A stretch of 64,000 nt of DNA from Hugenholtzia roseola DSM 9546 (GTDB lineage: Bacteria; Bacteroidota; Bacteroidia; Cytophagales; Bernardetiaceae): NCBI RefSeq assembly GCF_000422585.1, contig NZ_AUGI01000037.1:1-64000 (forward strand), in the 5' to 3' direction. Below the pieces are notes generated by a model. The model saw nothing but the letters and a program-made list of their open reading frames with translations, made no database searches and was not told the DNA's origin. Numbering within the stretch: the first letter of the stretch is position 1; each line of letters begins with the position of its first letter. Below are positions 7,974-15,580 of the stretch, in pieces. The position numbers and the translations under genes were made by a program.

Positions 7974-8118
7974 ACCGTCGCCGAGGGCGTTGCCCGTCGG
8001 CGAGGTTTTTTGTTTTTTTTCAATAAGGTAGGGACAAGGCAAGCCTTGTCCGAATTTAGATTGAAAGGGGTTTTTTGTTTGAAAAACAAGTTTTTTGAAG
8101 CCTCGCCGACGGTTTTTT
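7974..8118. repeat. P2 + P3 compound repeat between imelysin and DUF4856 genes
   Basis: From 7974 the block repeats the left half of the 6684 element almost exactly (CCGTCGCCGAGGGCG, TTGCCCGTCGGCGAGG, T run). A P3 palindrome follows at 8029-8051, with arms GGACAAGGC and GCCTTGTCC. Next come GAATTTAGATTGAAA and finally the closing P2 half CCTCGCCGACGG (8101-8112), with a T run to 8119. So a P3 module sits between the two halves of a P2 element. On the minus strand it lies between the DUF4856 stop and the imelysin start and may attenuate read-through. Confidence 0.85.
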
Positions 8119-8122
8119 TGGA

Positions 8123-9271
8123 CTAACGCCCTTGTTCGCTGACCCAATTTTTCTTGAAATCTTCGATGTCTTGATTGCTAAAAGCATAAATGGCTTTCAA
8201 TCTATCGATAGCTTGCTGAATTTTGGGAAGTTCATTGACAGGGTCGGTTGCGAATTTGTATGAAGTTGGCACTTGACCCGAAGGGGCATTGAAAAGAGCT
8301 AAAATTTCATCAATTTGGGCATCTGTGATGATTCTGTGCGCCTGTGGAATTGTTTTCCAACCGTGAAGGAAGCCAACGCCTTCGCTATAAGCGTGCAAAG
8401 CGGCTGCGATGTCGTTTTCAGAAGGGTTTGTCGCGCTCAATCTTGACAAGGTAGCATGGCAATAGTTGATGATAGTGGCGGCGTTTGCTTTTTCCCAAGT
8501 CGTTTTAAGGGCATTTAAAGCCTCCGTCTGTTCGGTTTTGTAATCATTTCCTGCCTTTACTGCGGCTTGCAATTTGATAGCGTTGTTTTTGAACTGCGAA
8601 TATAAACCATTTCCGTCATTTTTATCGCGACGCGCGGCATAACCTGCCATTACGCCATCAGGCTGCTCTACATTGCTGCTGTTGCTATTGGGGAAAGTGG
8701 GGTTTGCACCAAAAAGAGCCACGATTTTATCTATATCGGCAGGCGTTAGGGTTGCTGCTTCAAAAGTCTTGGTTGCTTGGAAATAGAGAGCTGCACCGAA
8801 AAGTCCTTTTTCTACCAACTGCTCCATTTCGATGCCGTTTTCGTCAAAAAGATAGCCGCCCATCGTGCCACCTTCACCCATAGGTGCGCCTAAGGTGTAA
8901 GTTCCGCCACTTGCTTTTGCTAATTCTGCCAAATAGCCATTTGAACCTGAAATCAAAGCTGCATAATACGAAGTTGAACTTGTATTTAAAGCAGGGCTGC
9001 CTGTTGTGAAAAGCGTATTTAAGGCACTGACATCTACGCTTGTGCCGTTGGTGCGCCCTTTTTTCATTTCGTCTGTTAGTTTGGTCAGATTGCCTTTTAA
9101 GGCTTGCTCGGCTGCGGTATTGGCTGCGAAGGCTGCGCCGTCATAGCTATTTGGAATTTGCAGAGCTGGTTTTTCGTCTTCTTTGTCGTCTTTACAAGAA
9201 GTGAAAACAAGGCTTAGAACCGCCAAAAGAAGCAAATTTTGAAAAAGCAAGTTGCGAAATTTGAATGTCAT
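8123..9271 (-). CDS. DUF4856 lipoprotein
   Basis: The product is a 382-residue predicted lipoprotein: signal at about 6-26, lipobox LVFTSC with Cys26, then an acidic linker. The rest matches the DUF4856 family, helical proteins of Bacteroidota usually found beside imelysin lipoproteins and TonB receptors; their molecular role is not known. The stretch AYSEGVGFLHGWK near residue 300 looks like a conserved core. It is the first gene of the five-gene minus-strand operon, and a good TATCTTTG promoter lies 120 bp upstream. Its stop is followed at once by the P2/P3 compound repeat. A surface or periplasmic role in metal binding is inferred from context only. Confidence 0.75.
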   Translation of the reverse strand: MTFKFRNLLFQNLLLLAVLSLVFTSCKDDKEDEKPALQIPNSYDGAAFAANTAAEQALKGNLTKLTDEMKKGRTNGTSVDVSALNTLFTTGSPALNTSSTSYYAALISGSNGYLAELAKASGGTYTLGAPMGEGGTMGGYLFDENGIEMEQLVEKGLFGAALYFQATKTFEAATLTPADIDKIVALFGANPTFPNSNSSNVEQPDGVMAGYAARRDKNDGNGLYSQFKNNAIKLQAAVKAGNDYKTEQTEALNALKTTWEKANAATIINYCHATLSRLSATNPSENDIAAALHAYSEGVGFLHGWKTIPQAHRIITDAQIDEILALFNAPSGQVPTSYKFATDPVNELPKIQQAIDRLKAIYAFSNQDIEDFKKNWVSEQGR

Positions 9272-9390
9272 TTGAGATGTAATTTGATGAAGTATAATGA
9301 TGAAATACGGTAAAATTTGAAAAGCTGTGTTTTTGAGTTTTGCTGGCAGGTAGGCGAAGTTTTACTATCGCTGCCCTGCACATGACGGCA

Positions 9391-9422
9391 CAAAGATATA
9401 GCAAAGATTTTATTTAGACCAA
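9391..9422 (-). promoter_or_regulatory. Bacteroidota-type promoter of the DUF4856 operon
   Basis: On the minus strand TATCTTTG (9398-9391) matches the TAnnTTTG -7 box. TTG at 9422-9420 lies 21 bases upstream as a fair -33 element. Transcription would begin near 9384, leaving a leader of about 110 bases before the DUF4856 ATG. No clear Fur-type operator was seen. Confidence 0.6.
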
Positions 9423-9465
9423 CTCTAAATAAGATTTTTTTGAAGTGCCGCCTTAAAATTTCATA

Positions 9466-9504
9466 AAAAAGCCCTCAAAAGCCATTAGAATAGCCTTTGA
9501 GGGA
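9466..9504 (-). terminator. Terminator of the MuiA-like gene
   Basis: CCCTCAAA (9472-9479) pairs with TTTGAGGG (9496-9503), and the stem extends inwards through GGC. Read on the minus strand the stem is followed by CTTTTTT, which fits a factor-independent terminator about 70 bases after the stop at 9574. The A run on the other side would also let it work in the plus direction. Confidence 0.75.
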
Positions 9505-9573
9505 AAAAATAGGAGGAAAATAGGGAAAAGACGTTGAGAAAATAGAGGAAAGATAAGGCACAAAGTAGCCCAC

Positions 9574-11232
9574 TTAGTCGCGAATTTCCTCCTTCAAGTT
9601 CATGCCCTTGGGATATTTAAGCGTGTAACCAAATTTGAGTTTTTTGCTTTCACCGCCACTCAATTTGAGTTTCCACACCACACGCCCCGTCTGTGCGTCG
9701 TAGCTTGCGCCATCTAATTGGTCGGTTTCTACTGTAATGCGGCTATCCATAGAAAGCGGAATGTAGTCTTCTACTTCTACTTCGATGGTTTCGCTTCTAT
9801 TATTTTTCAAACTAATTTCAAAACCTTTGCTTTCACGCACTTGCGTACCTACAAATTTGCGCTTGTTGTAATCCTTCAAGGCTTTTCTTTCTATTAGCAG
9901 GCGCGTATCGCGTCCCATAGAAAGCAGCAGCGAATCGCTTGCTTCGGAGGTTTCTATTTCTGTTTCACCTACAAAGCCATTTTCAAAATAAATATTTGCT
10001 TTTCCTGATACCAAATTGTACTGCCGCCAATCGGTTACATAAGCGACTAAGAAAGCAGCATTTTCTGCCGCAGGAACGGCTGCATAGACAAAGGAAGCGG
10101 GCAATTCACTGTTCTGCACTTCCACTACTTTGACTCTGCCGTCGGAAGGAATCGTATAAGGCAATTTGATTTCAAAGGTAGTGGCAAAGGGCGTTTCTTT
10201 GCTGGTGGTATAATCGGCGGCTGTTTCGCTGCTTCCCCAGTCGTCCTCACCAGCTAAATCGTCTGCACCAAAACCCATCGCGACTTCTGCCTCTGTGAGG
10301 CTTGGAGAAGAGGCTTCGGCTTGCTTTGCCAAACGTTGTTTGCTTTGTTTTTGGTGGCTATAAAGGGTGAGCCAACGGGTAGGATTTTCGGGTTTTGTTG
10401 CGCCCAAAGTAGGGTTTATGGTAGAAATATAAAGTTTTACTTTTTCCCAATCTACGCCTGTTTGCTGCGCTACTTGCGCTTTGTAAGCAAGCTCGATGGG
10501 TTTGCCAATGGCAGAGGCGCGTAAATCATAAAGCGGAATCCAAACTGCCCCATCGACTAAGTATTTGAGTCTGAACTCGGCTTTTTGTTCCATTTTAGAC
10601 TCTATTTCTACCACTACTTCGCCTACGGGCAGTTTTCTTTGTGTCGAGATGCTATTCATTTGCGTTTGTAGGCGCGAAATATTCTGACTTAGCTCCTGTT
10701 CTTCGGTCGTTAGCTCGCGCAAACGGGCTTTGGTTTGTAGCAGTTGGCGGCGCATAAAATCTGCCATCTCTTTGAGCTGTGTAGCGGTCAGGGTTTGGTT
10801 TGTCCCTGAAATTTGCTGATTCTTGACCATCATTTCTACTTCTTTTTGCAAGACATCTTTTTCGTCTTTCTGTTCGTTTAGTTTTTCTTTGTAAAAGCGA
10901 ACCGAATCTTGCAATTTCTGAAATTCCTTAGACGCATTTTTTTGCTCTAAATAATTGACTTGCGGCTTGACGGAAAGGATTGTAAAATCGCCTTTTCCCG
11001 CTATCTGCACGCTTTCTTTGACGTAATGCGGCGAAATACCCCTAAAAATGAGTTGGTTTTCGCCTTTTTTGAGAATCGTTTGTTCTTGGTGGAAAAGTTC
11101 GGCTTGGGAAAGGAAAACGGTTACTTCTTTTACTTTGGTAGGAATGACATTTTCTTGTGCTTGGGCAAAAATAGAGAATTGACAGACAAGAAAAAAGCAA
11201 AGAAGAGGGCGCAAAAGGTGGTTTCTATTCAT
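9574..11232 (-). CDS. MuiA-like mucoidy inhibitor family protein (DUF4140/DUF4139)
   Basis: This 552-residue secreted or periplasmic protein has a signal peptide at about 1-26, ending in FAQAQE. It contains the N-terminal DUF4140 region (about 32-130, starting TKVKEVTVFLSQAE), a central coiled coil (about 105-200) and the C-terminal DUF4139 beta domain (about 200-552). That arrangement defines the mucoidy inhibitor MuiA family, whose mechanism is unknown. A low-complexity acidic stretch (about 300-345) interrupts DUF4139. The frame is open up to 11286, but the ATG at 11232 opens directly into the signal peptide and was preferred. It is flanked by its own terminator and looks monocistronic. 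Confidence 0.8.
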   Translation of the reverse strand: MNRNHLLRPLLCFFLVCQFSIFAQAQENVIPTKVKEVTVFLSQAELFHQEQTILKKGENQLIFRGISPHYVKESVQIAGKGDFTILSVKPQVNYLEQKNASKEFQKLQDSVRFYKEKLNEQKDEKDVLQKEVEMMVKNQQISGTNQTLTATQLKEMADFMRRQLLQTKARLRELTTEEQELSQNISRLQTQMNSISTQRKLPVGEVVVEIESKMEQKAEFRLKYLVDGAVWIPLYDLRASAIGKPIELAYKAQVAQQTGVDWEKVKLYISTINPTLGATKPENPTRWLTLYSHQKQSKQRLAKQAEASSPSLTEAEVAMGFGADDLAGEDDWGSSETAADYTTSKETPFATTFEIKLPYTIPSDGRVKVVEVQNSELPASFVYAAVPAAENAAFLVAYVTDWRQYNLVSGKANIYFENGFVGETEIETSEASDSLLLSMGRDTRLLIERKALKDYNKRKFVGTQVRESKGFEISLKNNRSETIEVEVEDYIPLSMDSRITVETDQLDGASYDAQTGRVVWKLKLSGGESKKLKFGYTLKYPKGMNLKEEIRD

Positions 11233-11566
11233 AAAAATCTTTTTTAGAAAAAGGTGAGCAATTTGAAGAAAGAGGCGTGCAGCCAAAAACTACACTTTCT
11301 TTCAAGATGCGCATATTTGGTAAATTTCACAATGCTACCAAAGATTTTTTTCTTTTTTTTTCTGAAAAGGCGCGTAAAAAAGTAAAAGGGCAAAAAAGCA
11401 AATTTTATTTGGTGAAAAAAAAGGGCGTTGAAAAAAATAAAAATTTGTCCCTTTGCTTTGCAAAGACTGTTTTTTTTGCTAACTTTTGCGTTGTTTTGCA
11501 GGCTTTTTGGCAGGCTTATGCTGCCTGCGTTTTTTCACCAAAACCACCTCTTAATGTCGCTCTTGC
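11233..11566. other. Divergent intergenic region, AT-rich
   Basis: This 334-bp gap separates divergently transcribed genes (MuiA-like leftward, SET-domain rightward). It is rich in A and T runs. TAACTTTTG near 11480 resembles a Bacteroidota -7 box with one extra base and could serve the SET gene. Short ORFs crossing it are A- or T-run translations without protein-like composition. No hairpin repeat was found. Confidence 0.4.
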
Positions 11567-12169
11567 ATGATTCACCCCCACACCGAATTGCGTTTTATCA
11601 GTGCCGAAATTGGTTACGGCGTTTTTGCCAAAACCTTTATCCCTAAAGGCACGATTGTCTATGTTAAAGATAGCTTAGAAATTGAAGTTACCCCCAAAAA
11701 GTACGATAAATTAGATGCCTACGCCAGAGAAGTGGTAGATAAATATTCCTATCGCGACGAGCGAGGCTATCGCATCATTAGTTGGGATTTCGCCAAATAT
11801 GTGAATCACTCCTGCCACCACAATACCATCAGCACAGGCTACGGCTTCGAAATCGCTACGCGCGACATCTTGCCCGACGAAGAAGTTACCGACGAATACG
11901 CCATCTTCAATTTAGAGCAGCATTTTAGCTGTGGCTGCGGCTCTGCCCACTGTCGCGGACAAATTAAGCCTACCGATTTCGACCTATACTATCCCACTTG
12001 GGACAAAGAAATTCAAGAGGCGTTGCGTTTTTTTGCCGAAGTTCCGCAGCCCTTAGCCATTTATATCGAAGCCAAATTACAACAAAAACTCCAATTCTAC
12101 CTCGAAACAGGGCGCGAATACCGTTCTGTACGCGCCTTGCAATACAAAAAAATGTCTATTTCTTCTTAA
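11567..12169 (+). CDS. SET-domain lysine methyltransferase-like protein
   Basis: The 200-residue protein is a compact SET domain, the fold of S-adenosylmethionine-dependent protein-lysine methyltransferases. The N-terminal SET strand with GYGVFAKTFIPKG is at 17-29. The cofactor-binding NHSCHHN motif is at 80-86, and the catalytic-region tyrosine lies in DEYAIF, near 109. The post-SET zinc cysteines are Cys122, Cys124 and Cys129 (CGCGSAHC), completed by a further Cys such as Cys83. All key parts of a SET enzyme are therefore present. No pre-SET or targeting domain is visible, and the residues after 140 are helical. The substrate is unknown. The gene is single, with a strong terminator at 12177-12209. 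Confidence 0.85.
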   Translation: MIHPHTELRFISAEIGYGVFAKTFIPKGTIVYVKDSLEIEVTPKKYDKLDAYAREVVDKYSYRDERGYRIISWDFAKYVNHSCHHNTISTGYGFEIATRDILPDEEVTDEYAIFNLEQHFSCGCGSAHCRGQIKPTDFDLYYPTWDKEIQEALRFFAEVPQPLAIYIEAKLQQKLQFYLETGREYRSVRALQYKKMSISS

Positions 12170-12176
12170 TTTTTTG

Positions 12177-12209
12177 TAGGGATAGGAAGAGTCCTATCCC
12201 TATTTTTTT
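12177..12209 (+). terminator. Terminator of the SET-domain gene
   Basis: A perfect 11-bp stem, TAGGGATAGGA (12177-12187) with TCCTATCCCTA (12192-12202), has a four-base loop and seven T after it. It begins 8 bases after the stop codon. The stem resembles the P3 palindromes but carries a T where P3 has C. Confidence 0.9.
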
Positions 12210-12276
12210 GAAATTAAATTCTAAAAAGAACGTTTTTTAAAAGACTAAGGTTCGCGAAAGGAATTTTAACCAGTGC

Positions 12277-12795
12277 TTATTCTTTCTTTTTTGGAAAAAA
12301 AGTAGCGATTGTAACGATATAAAAAGGCAGCACGCCACCCGAAAGAAATTGCACTTTTAGGGCATTTTGGTAGTAATATTCTTCTTCTGTTAGTTTTCTA
12401 ATAAAATTGCCGCGATATTCCAAAACGTATTCGCCATTTTTTAGGGAAGCGGTGCCTTGTTCGGAATGGGTAGCGAAGCGCAAAAAATTGAGCGTAGGGT
12501 AGAAAAAAAACACAAAAACGGCAATTTTGAGCCATAGAGGAATATTTCCAAGAATGAGCCTCAACAGTTGGAAGGGAGAAGATGTTTTCGTGCTTGATTT
12601 TGCTGCTTCGGCTTGTTGTCTTTTGCGAAGTTCTAAAATGGTTAGTAGCCAAAGTGGAAAAATAGGAAGACCAAATAGGAGGTAAGGCAGGCTTATATCG
12701 CCAATTTGAGGCACAAAAAAAGTGGAAATATGAAAGCCAAGTGCTACCATACCAAAAAAGGTAGCAAGAAAAAAGACTATTTTGTTTTTTTTCAT
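12277..12795 (-). CDS. Small integral membrane protein, unknown function
   Basis: I do not recognise this 172-residue protein. It has hydrophobic segments at about 7-29, 33-53 and 87-107, and another near the C-terminus (about 148-166). A basic loop rich in Lys, Arg, Ser and Thr (about 56-75) and a short charged segment (about 108-145) lie between them. Three or four membrane spans are likely, with a Lys-rich tail (FFPKKKE). Start and stop are clear and the composition is convincing for a real gene. It is convergent with the SET gene, and the two share about 100 bp of intergenic DNA containing the SET terminator. No conserved motif suggests a role. Confidence 0.65.
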   Translation of the reverse strand: MKKNKIVFFLATFFGMVALGFHISTFFVPQIGDISLPYLLFGLPIFPLWLLTILELRKRQQAEAAKSSTKTSSPFQLLRLILGNIPLWLKIAVFVFFFYPTLNFLRFATHSEQGTASLKNGEYVLEYRGNFIRKLTEEEYYYQNALKVQFLSGGVLPFYIVTIATFFPKKKE

Positions 12796-13126
12796 AAATA
12801 TTGTTTTTTTGTACTAAAAAGTTGAATCGCTTTTTTTAAGCCAAAACAAAAGCGGTGCAGAAAATCCTACCCAACAAGATAAAAAAAAGAGGATAAAAAA
12901 ATTGAACCCGACAACAAAAAAGCCTATCTGACCGAAAAAAAAGGCTTGGCTTGCCTTTTGCCTCTCGACAAGGGGCTTTGCCTTTGTTACTTTGGTTTTT
13001 TTTCTTACTTTTACCCTAATTTTGTGGCTTGTCCTATAAAATGCCGTTGCCTTGGCGACGTTATTGTTATGATTCCCTTTTCAAACCGCTTTTCTGGTTC
13101 TGTTCTTCTCTTTTTCACACCTACAC
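12796..13126. other. Intergenic region between divergent genes
   Basis: These 331 bp separate the small membrane protein (minus) from the SPOR-like gene (plus). The first half is A-rich. GTTACTTTGG near 12990 resembles the 3' part of a -7 promoter box but fits poorly. No repeat copy or terminator was seen. Confidence 0.35.
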
Positions 13127-13768
13127 ATGAACGCAAAACCTAACTTTTCCCTTCTTTCCCTCGCTTTCTGCCTCTTTTTCCTGCCTTTGAGCCTTTCGGC
13201 GCAACTTTCCAAACAAGACAAAAAACGTTGGGACGACCGCAAGAAAAAAATGAGTACCGAAGTTTTTAAAGAAACCGTAGAAGGCTATGAAGCCTCGAAA
13301 GCCGAAATAGAGAGCCTACGCCGCCAAGTGCAGTCTTTGGCACAATCGAATGCACAGAGGCAGGTTACGATAGATAGCTTAAATGGCTTGCAAAAGGAGC
13401 AGGTCGCCTCGAATCCTTCTTTGGGGGGGCAAGACGATTACAGCAAGGGCGTAATTTTCAGAGTCCAGATTGGGGCTTTTCGCAATAAAGACCTCATGAA
13501 ATACGTCAATAACAAGCGTTTCCATGCCGAAGAAGACGCAGACGGAGTCAAGAAATACACGATTGCCACCTTTCGCGACTATTGGGAAGCCGACCTTTTC
13601 AAGAAATATTTGCGCGAAATGGGCGTAAATGACGCTTGGATTGTATCCTACAAAGACGGAGAGCGTGCCGACATCAAAAATGTACTCTCACAAGAGGACA
13701 TCGAAGCCGTAGAAAAAGCCGAAAAAGGCGGTAGTGCTGCCACACAGAGCAGCGGCGAGGACTGGTAG
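13127..13768 (+). CDS. Secreted SPOR-like protein with coiled coil
   Basis: This 213-residue protein has a signal peptide (1-25, ending LSLSAQ), a charged helical and coiled-coil segment (about 28-90) and a C-terminal domain (about 105-180). The C-terminal domain opens with FRVQIGAFRN and continues through KYTIATFRDYWEADLFKKYL. The paired beta-alpha pattern is typical of SPOR-like peptidoglycan-binding domains. Bacteroidota homologues of this layout are often labelled ezrin/radixin/moesin-like because of the coiled coil. A periplasmic role near the wall or at the division site is inferred. The low-complexity tail (KGGSAATQSSGEDW) seems disordered. It is followed by the FAD-oxidase gene on the same strand, 160 bp away. 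Confidence 0.7.
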   Translation: MNAKPNFSLLSLAFCLFFLPLSLSAQLSKQDKKRWDDRKKKMSTEVFKETVEGYEASKAEIESLRRQVQSLAQSNAQRQVTIDSLNGLQKEQVASNPSLGGQDDYSKGVIFRVQIGAFRNKDLMKYVNNKRFHAEEDADGVKKYTIATFRDYWEADLFKKYLREMGVNDAWIVSYKDGERADIKNVLSQEDIEAVEKAEKGGSAATQSSGEDW

Positions 13769-13871
13769 GACGGCATTATTTAGCCATAAGGTTAATTTCT
13801 AAAAATTATAGCCGAACCTATCAGGTATAAAAATTATCATTCTTACAATCATTCAAATCGCCCCCAAATCG

Positions 13872-13917
13872 CCCTCGAAAGCTACACTTCATAGGTAAGT
13901 GTCGTTTTTTTCGAGGG
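13872..13917 (+). promoter_or_regulatory. Double-stem hairpin just upstream of the FAD-oxidase start
   Basis: The outer stem CCCTCGAAA (13872-13880) pairs with TTTCGAGGG (13909-13917). Inside it ACACTT (13884-13889) pairs with AAGTGT (13897-13902). The hairpin ends 11 bases before the ATG at 13929, so it would cover the ribosome-loading area. It could be an attenuator, a translation-control element or the terminator of the SPOR-like gene; a T run exists only inside the 3' arm. Confidence 0.5.
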
Positions 13918-13928
13918 TTCAAAAGACT

Positions 13929-15317
13929 ATGATAGCCGAATTTCAACGCCTTATAGGAGCAGAGTTTGTCCTGACCGACGACGAGGCGCGTTTCCGATAT
14001 AGCAAAGACCATACGGAAGACTATTCTTTTTTGCCCGATGTGGTCTTGAAGCCTGCCAATACCGAGCAGGTGAGCCAAATTCTTCGTTTTTGCAATGCCC
14101 ATCATATACCCGTTACGCCACGTGGCGGAGGCACAAGCCTAAGCGGAGGCGCGTTGCCTGTGCGAAAGGGGGTTGTGCTTTCTATGGAACGCTTCAACCG
14201 TATTCTCGATATCGATACGCTTAATTTGCAAGCTACCGTAGAAACAGGCGTAATTACGGAGGTTTTTCAGGAAGCAGTCAAAGAAAAGGGACTTTTCTAC
14301 CCTCCTGACCCTGCCAGCAAGGGCAGCTGTTTTATTGGGGGCAATGTCGCCCACAATTCAGGGGGACCTAAGGCGGTAAAATACGGCGTTACGCGCGACT
14401 ACATTCTCAATATGGAGGTTGTCTTGCCCACAGGCGAAATTATATGGACGGGCGCAAACGTCTTGAAAAACTCGACAGGTTACAACCTGACCCAACTCAT
14501 AGCAGGTAGCGAAGGCACTTTGGGAGTCATTACCAAAATTGTCTTCAAATTGCGCCCACTTCCTACGCGAAGTATGGTCTTGTTGGCTTCTTTCAAAAGC
14601 AACGAAGAAGCCATGCGAGCTATTTCTGCTATTTATTTGGCAGGCATCACGCCTTCGGGCATGGAATTTATGGAGCGCGAAGCCATCGAGCGCACCACTG
14701 ACTACCTGCAAAGGCATCTGCACCAGAAAGTTTCTGTTCCTTTAAAAGAAGAAACCGCTGCCCAACTGATTATCGAATTAGATGGGAACGATGATGAAAT
14801 AATTTTGAAAGACGCTGAAAGAATTGTATCTGTCCTCGATACCTTTGGAATAGAAGACGTTTTTTATGCCAATAGCCAAACCGAAAAAGACGAACTTTGG
14901 AAGGTGCGCCGCCACATTTCACCTGCCGTCAATGCCTATTCGCTTACGAAGGCGGAAGATGTAGTCGTGCCGCGTGGCAATTTGCCCGCACTCATTACGG
15001 CAATTAAAAACATTGGGCAGGCTTATGGCTTTCGGTCGGTCTGTTATGGGCATGCAGGTGATGGCAATTTGCACGTCAATGTGATGAAAGAAAATATCCC
15101 CGACGCGCTTTGGAACAGCAAAATAAATGAGGGGATAGGCGAAATTTTTAAAGAAGTGGTGCGTTTGGGCGGTATGCTCTCTGGCGAGCATGGTATCGGA
15201 ATTGCCAAAAAACCGTACATGCCCTTAGCCGTAGGGCAGACCAATCTCAACCTGATGCGAGCCATCAAAGCCGCCTTCGACCCCAATGGTATCCTCAATC
15301 CTGATAAAATTTTCTAA
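13929..15317 (+). CDS. FAD-linked oxidase (GlcD / D-lactate dehydrogenase type)
   Basis: This 462-residue flavoenzyme has the PCMH FAD-binding fold (about 25-210, with PRGGGTSLSGG near 62-72) and the C-terminal FAD-oxidase domain (about 215-460, with CYGHAGDGNLHVN and GEHGIG). These blocks define the glycolate oxidase GlcD/D-lactate dehydrogenase family, which oxidises alpha-hydroxy acids and feeds electrons to the quinone pool. The exact substrate is not readable; GlcE and GlcF partners are absent nearby and no extra iron-sulphur domain is fused. A GTG at 13899 would extend the frame by 10 residues, but it lies inside the upstream hairpin, so the ATG was preferred. The gene is followed by the MITE-like element at 15344. 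Confidence 0.85.
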   Translation: MIAEFQRLIGAEFVLTDDEARFRYSKDHTEDYSFLPDVVLKPANTEQVSQILRFCNAHHIPVTPRGGGTSLSGGALPVRKGVVLSMERFNRILDIDTLNLQATVETGVITEVFQEAVKEKGLFYPPDPASKGSCFIGGNVAHNSGGPKAVKYGVTRDYILNMEVVLPTGEIIWTGANVLKNSTGYNLTQLIAGSEGTLGVITKIVFKLRPLPTRSMVLLASFKSNEEAMRAISAIYLAGITPSGMEFMEREAIERTTDYLQRHLHQKVSVPLKEETAAQLIIELDGNDDEIILKDAERIVSVLDTFGIEDVFYANSQTEKDELWKVRRHISPAVNAYSLTKAEDVVVPRGNLPALITAIKNIGQAYGFRSVCYGHAGDGNLHVNVMKENIPDALWNSKINEGIGEIFKEVVRLGGMLSGEHGIGIAKKPYMPLAVGQTNLNLMRAIKAAFDPNGILNPDKIF

Positions 15318-15343
15318 TCAAAACTTCACCCCTGCCCTTTTCC

Positions 15344-15518
15344 CAGTAATGTTAAGTTCTGCAAAAAGCCTTGTTTTGTCAAATTTGATACGAAATAAAA
15401 TTTGGTCATAACCCTATTTTTGGGTATTAAAATCTTGTTTTATTTCAATCTCACTGCGGACAAGGCACTGCCTTGTCCCTACATTTGAGTCTGTTTTTTT
15501 TAGAATTTAACATCACTG
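15344..15518 (+). mobile_element. MITE-like element, copy A (complete, with terminal inverted repeats)
   Basis: The left end, CAGTAATGTTAAGTTCTG then CAAAAA (15344-15367), is the inverse of the right end TTTTAGAATTTAACATCACTG (about 15498-15518), with a few mismatches. The 175-bp element has no coding capacity and holds a P3 palindrome (arms GGACAAGGC and GCCTTGTCC, 15458-15479). Its left three quarters align with 21948-22084 and its right end with 19351-19423, both in the opposite orientation. The flanks are similar C-rich strings (GCCCTTTTCCC left, GCCCTCTCCCC right), so a target duplication is possible but unclear. No transposase is in the window. Confidence 0.6.
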
Positions 15519-15580
15519 CCCTCTCCCCTTATAGCAAGGGTTCGATAACAAACTCAATTTTTCACCAAATCTTATTCGCA

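Noticed and set aside
7935-8147. N-terminal extension of the imelysin gene
   Set aside because: The frame crosses the P2 and P3 repeats; the lipoprotein signal begins at the ATG at 7934, so the extension is not expected to be translated.
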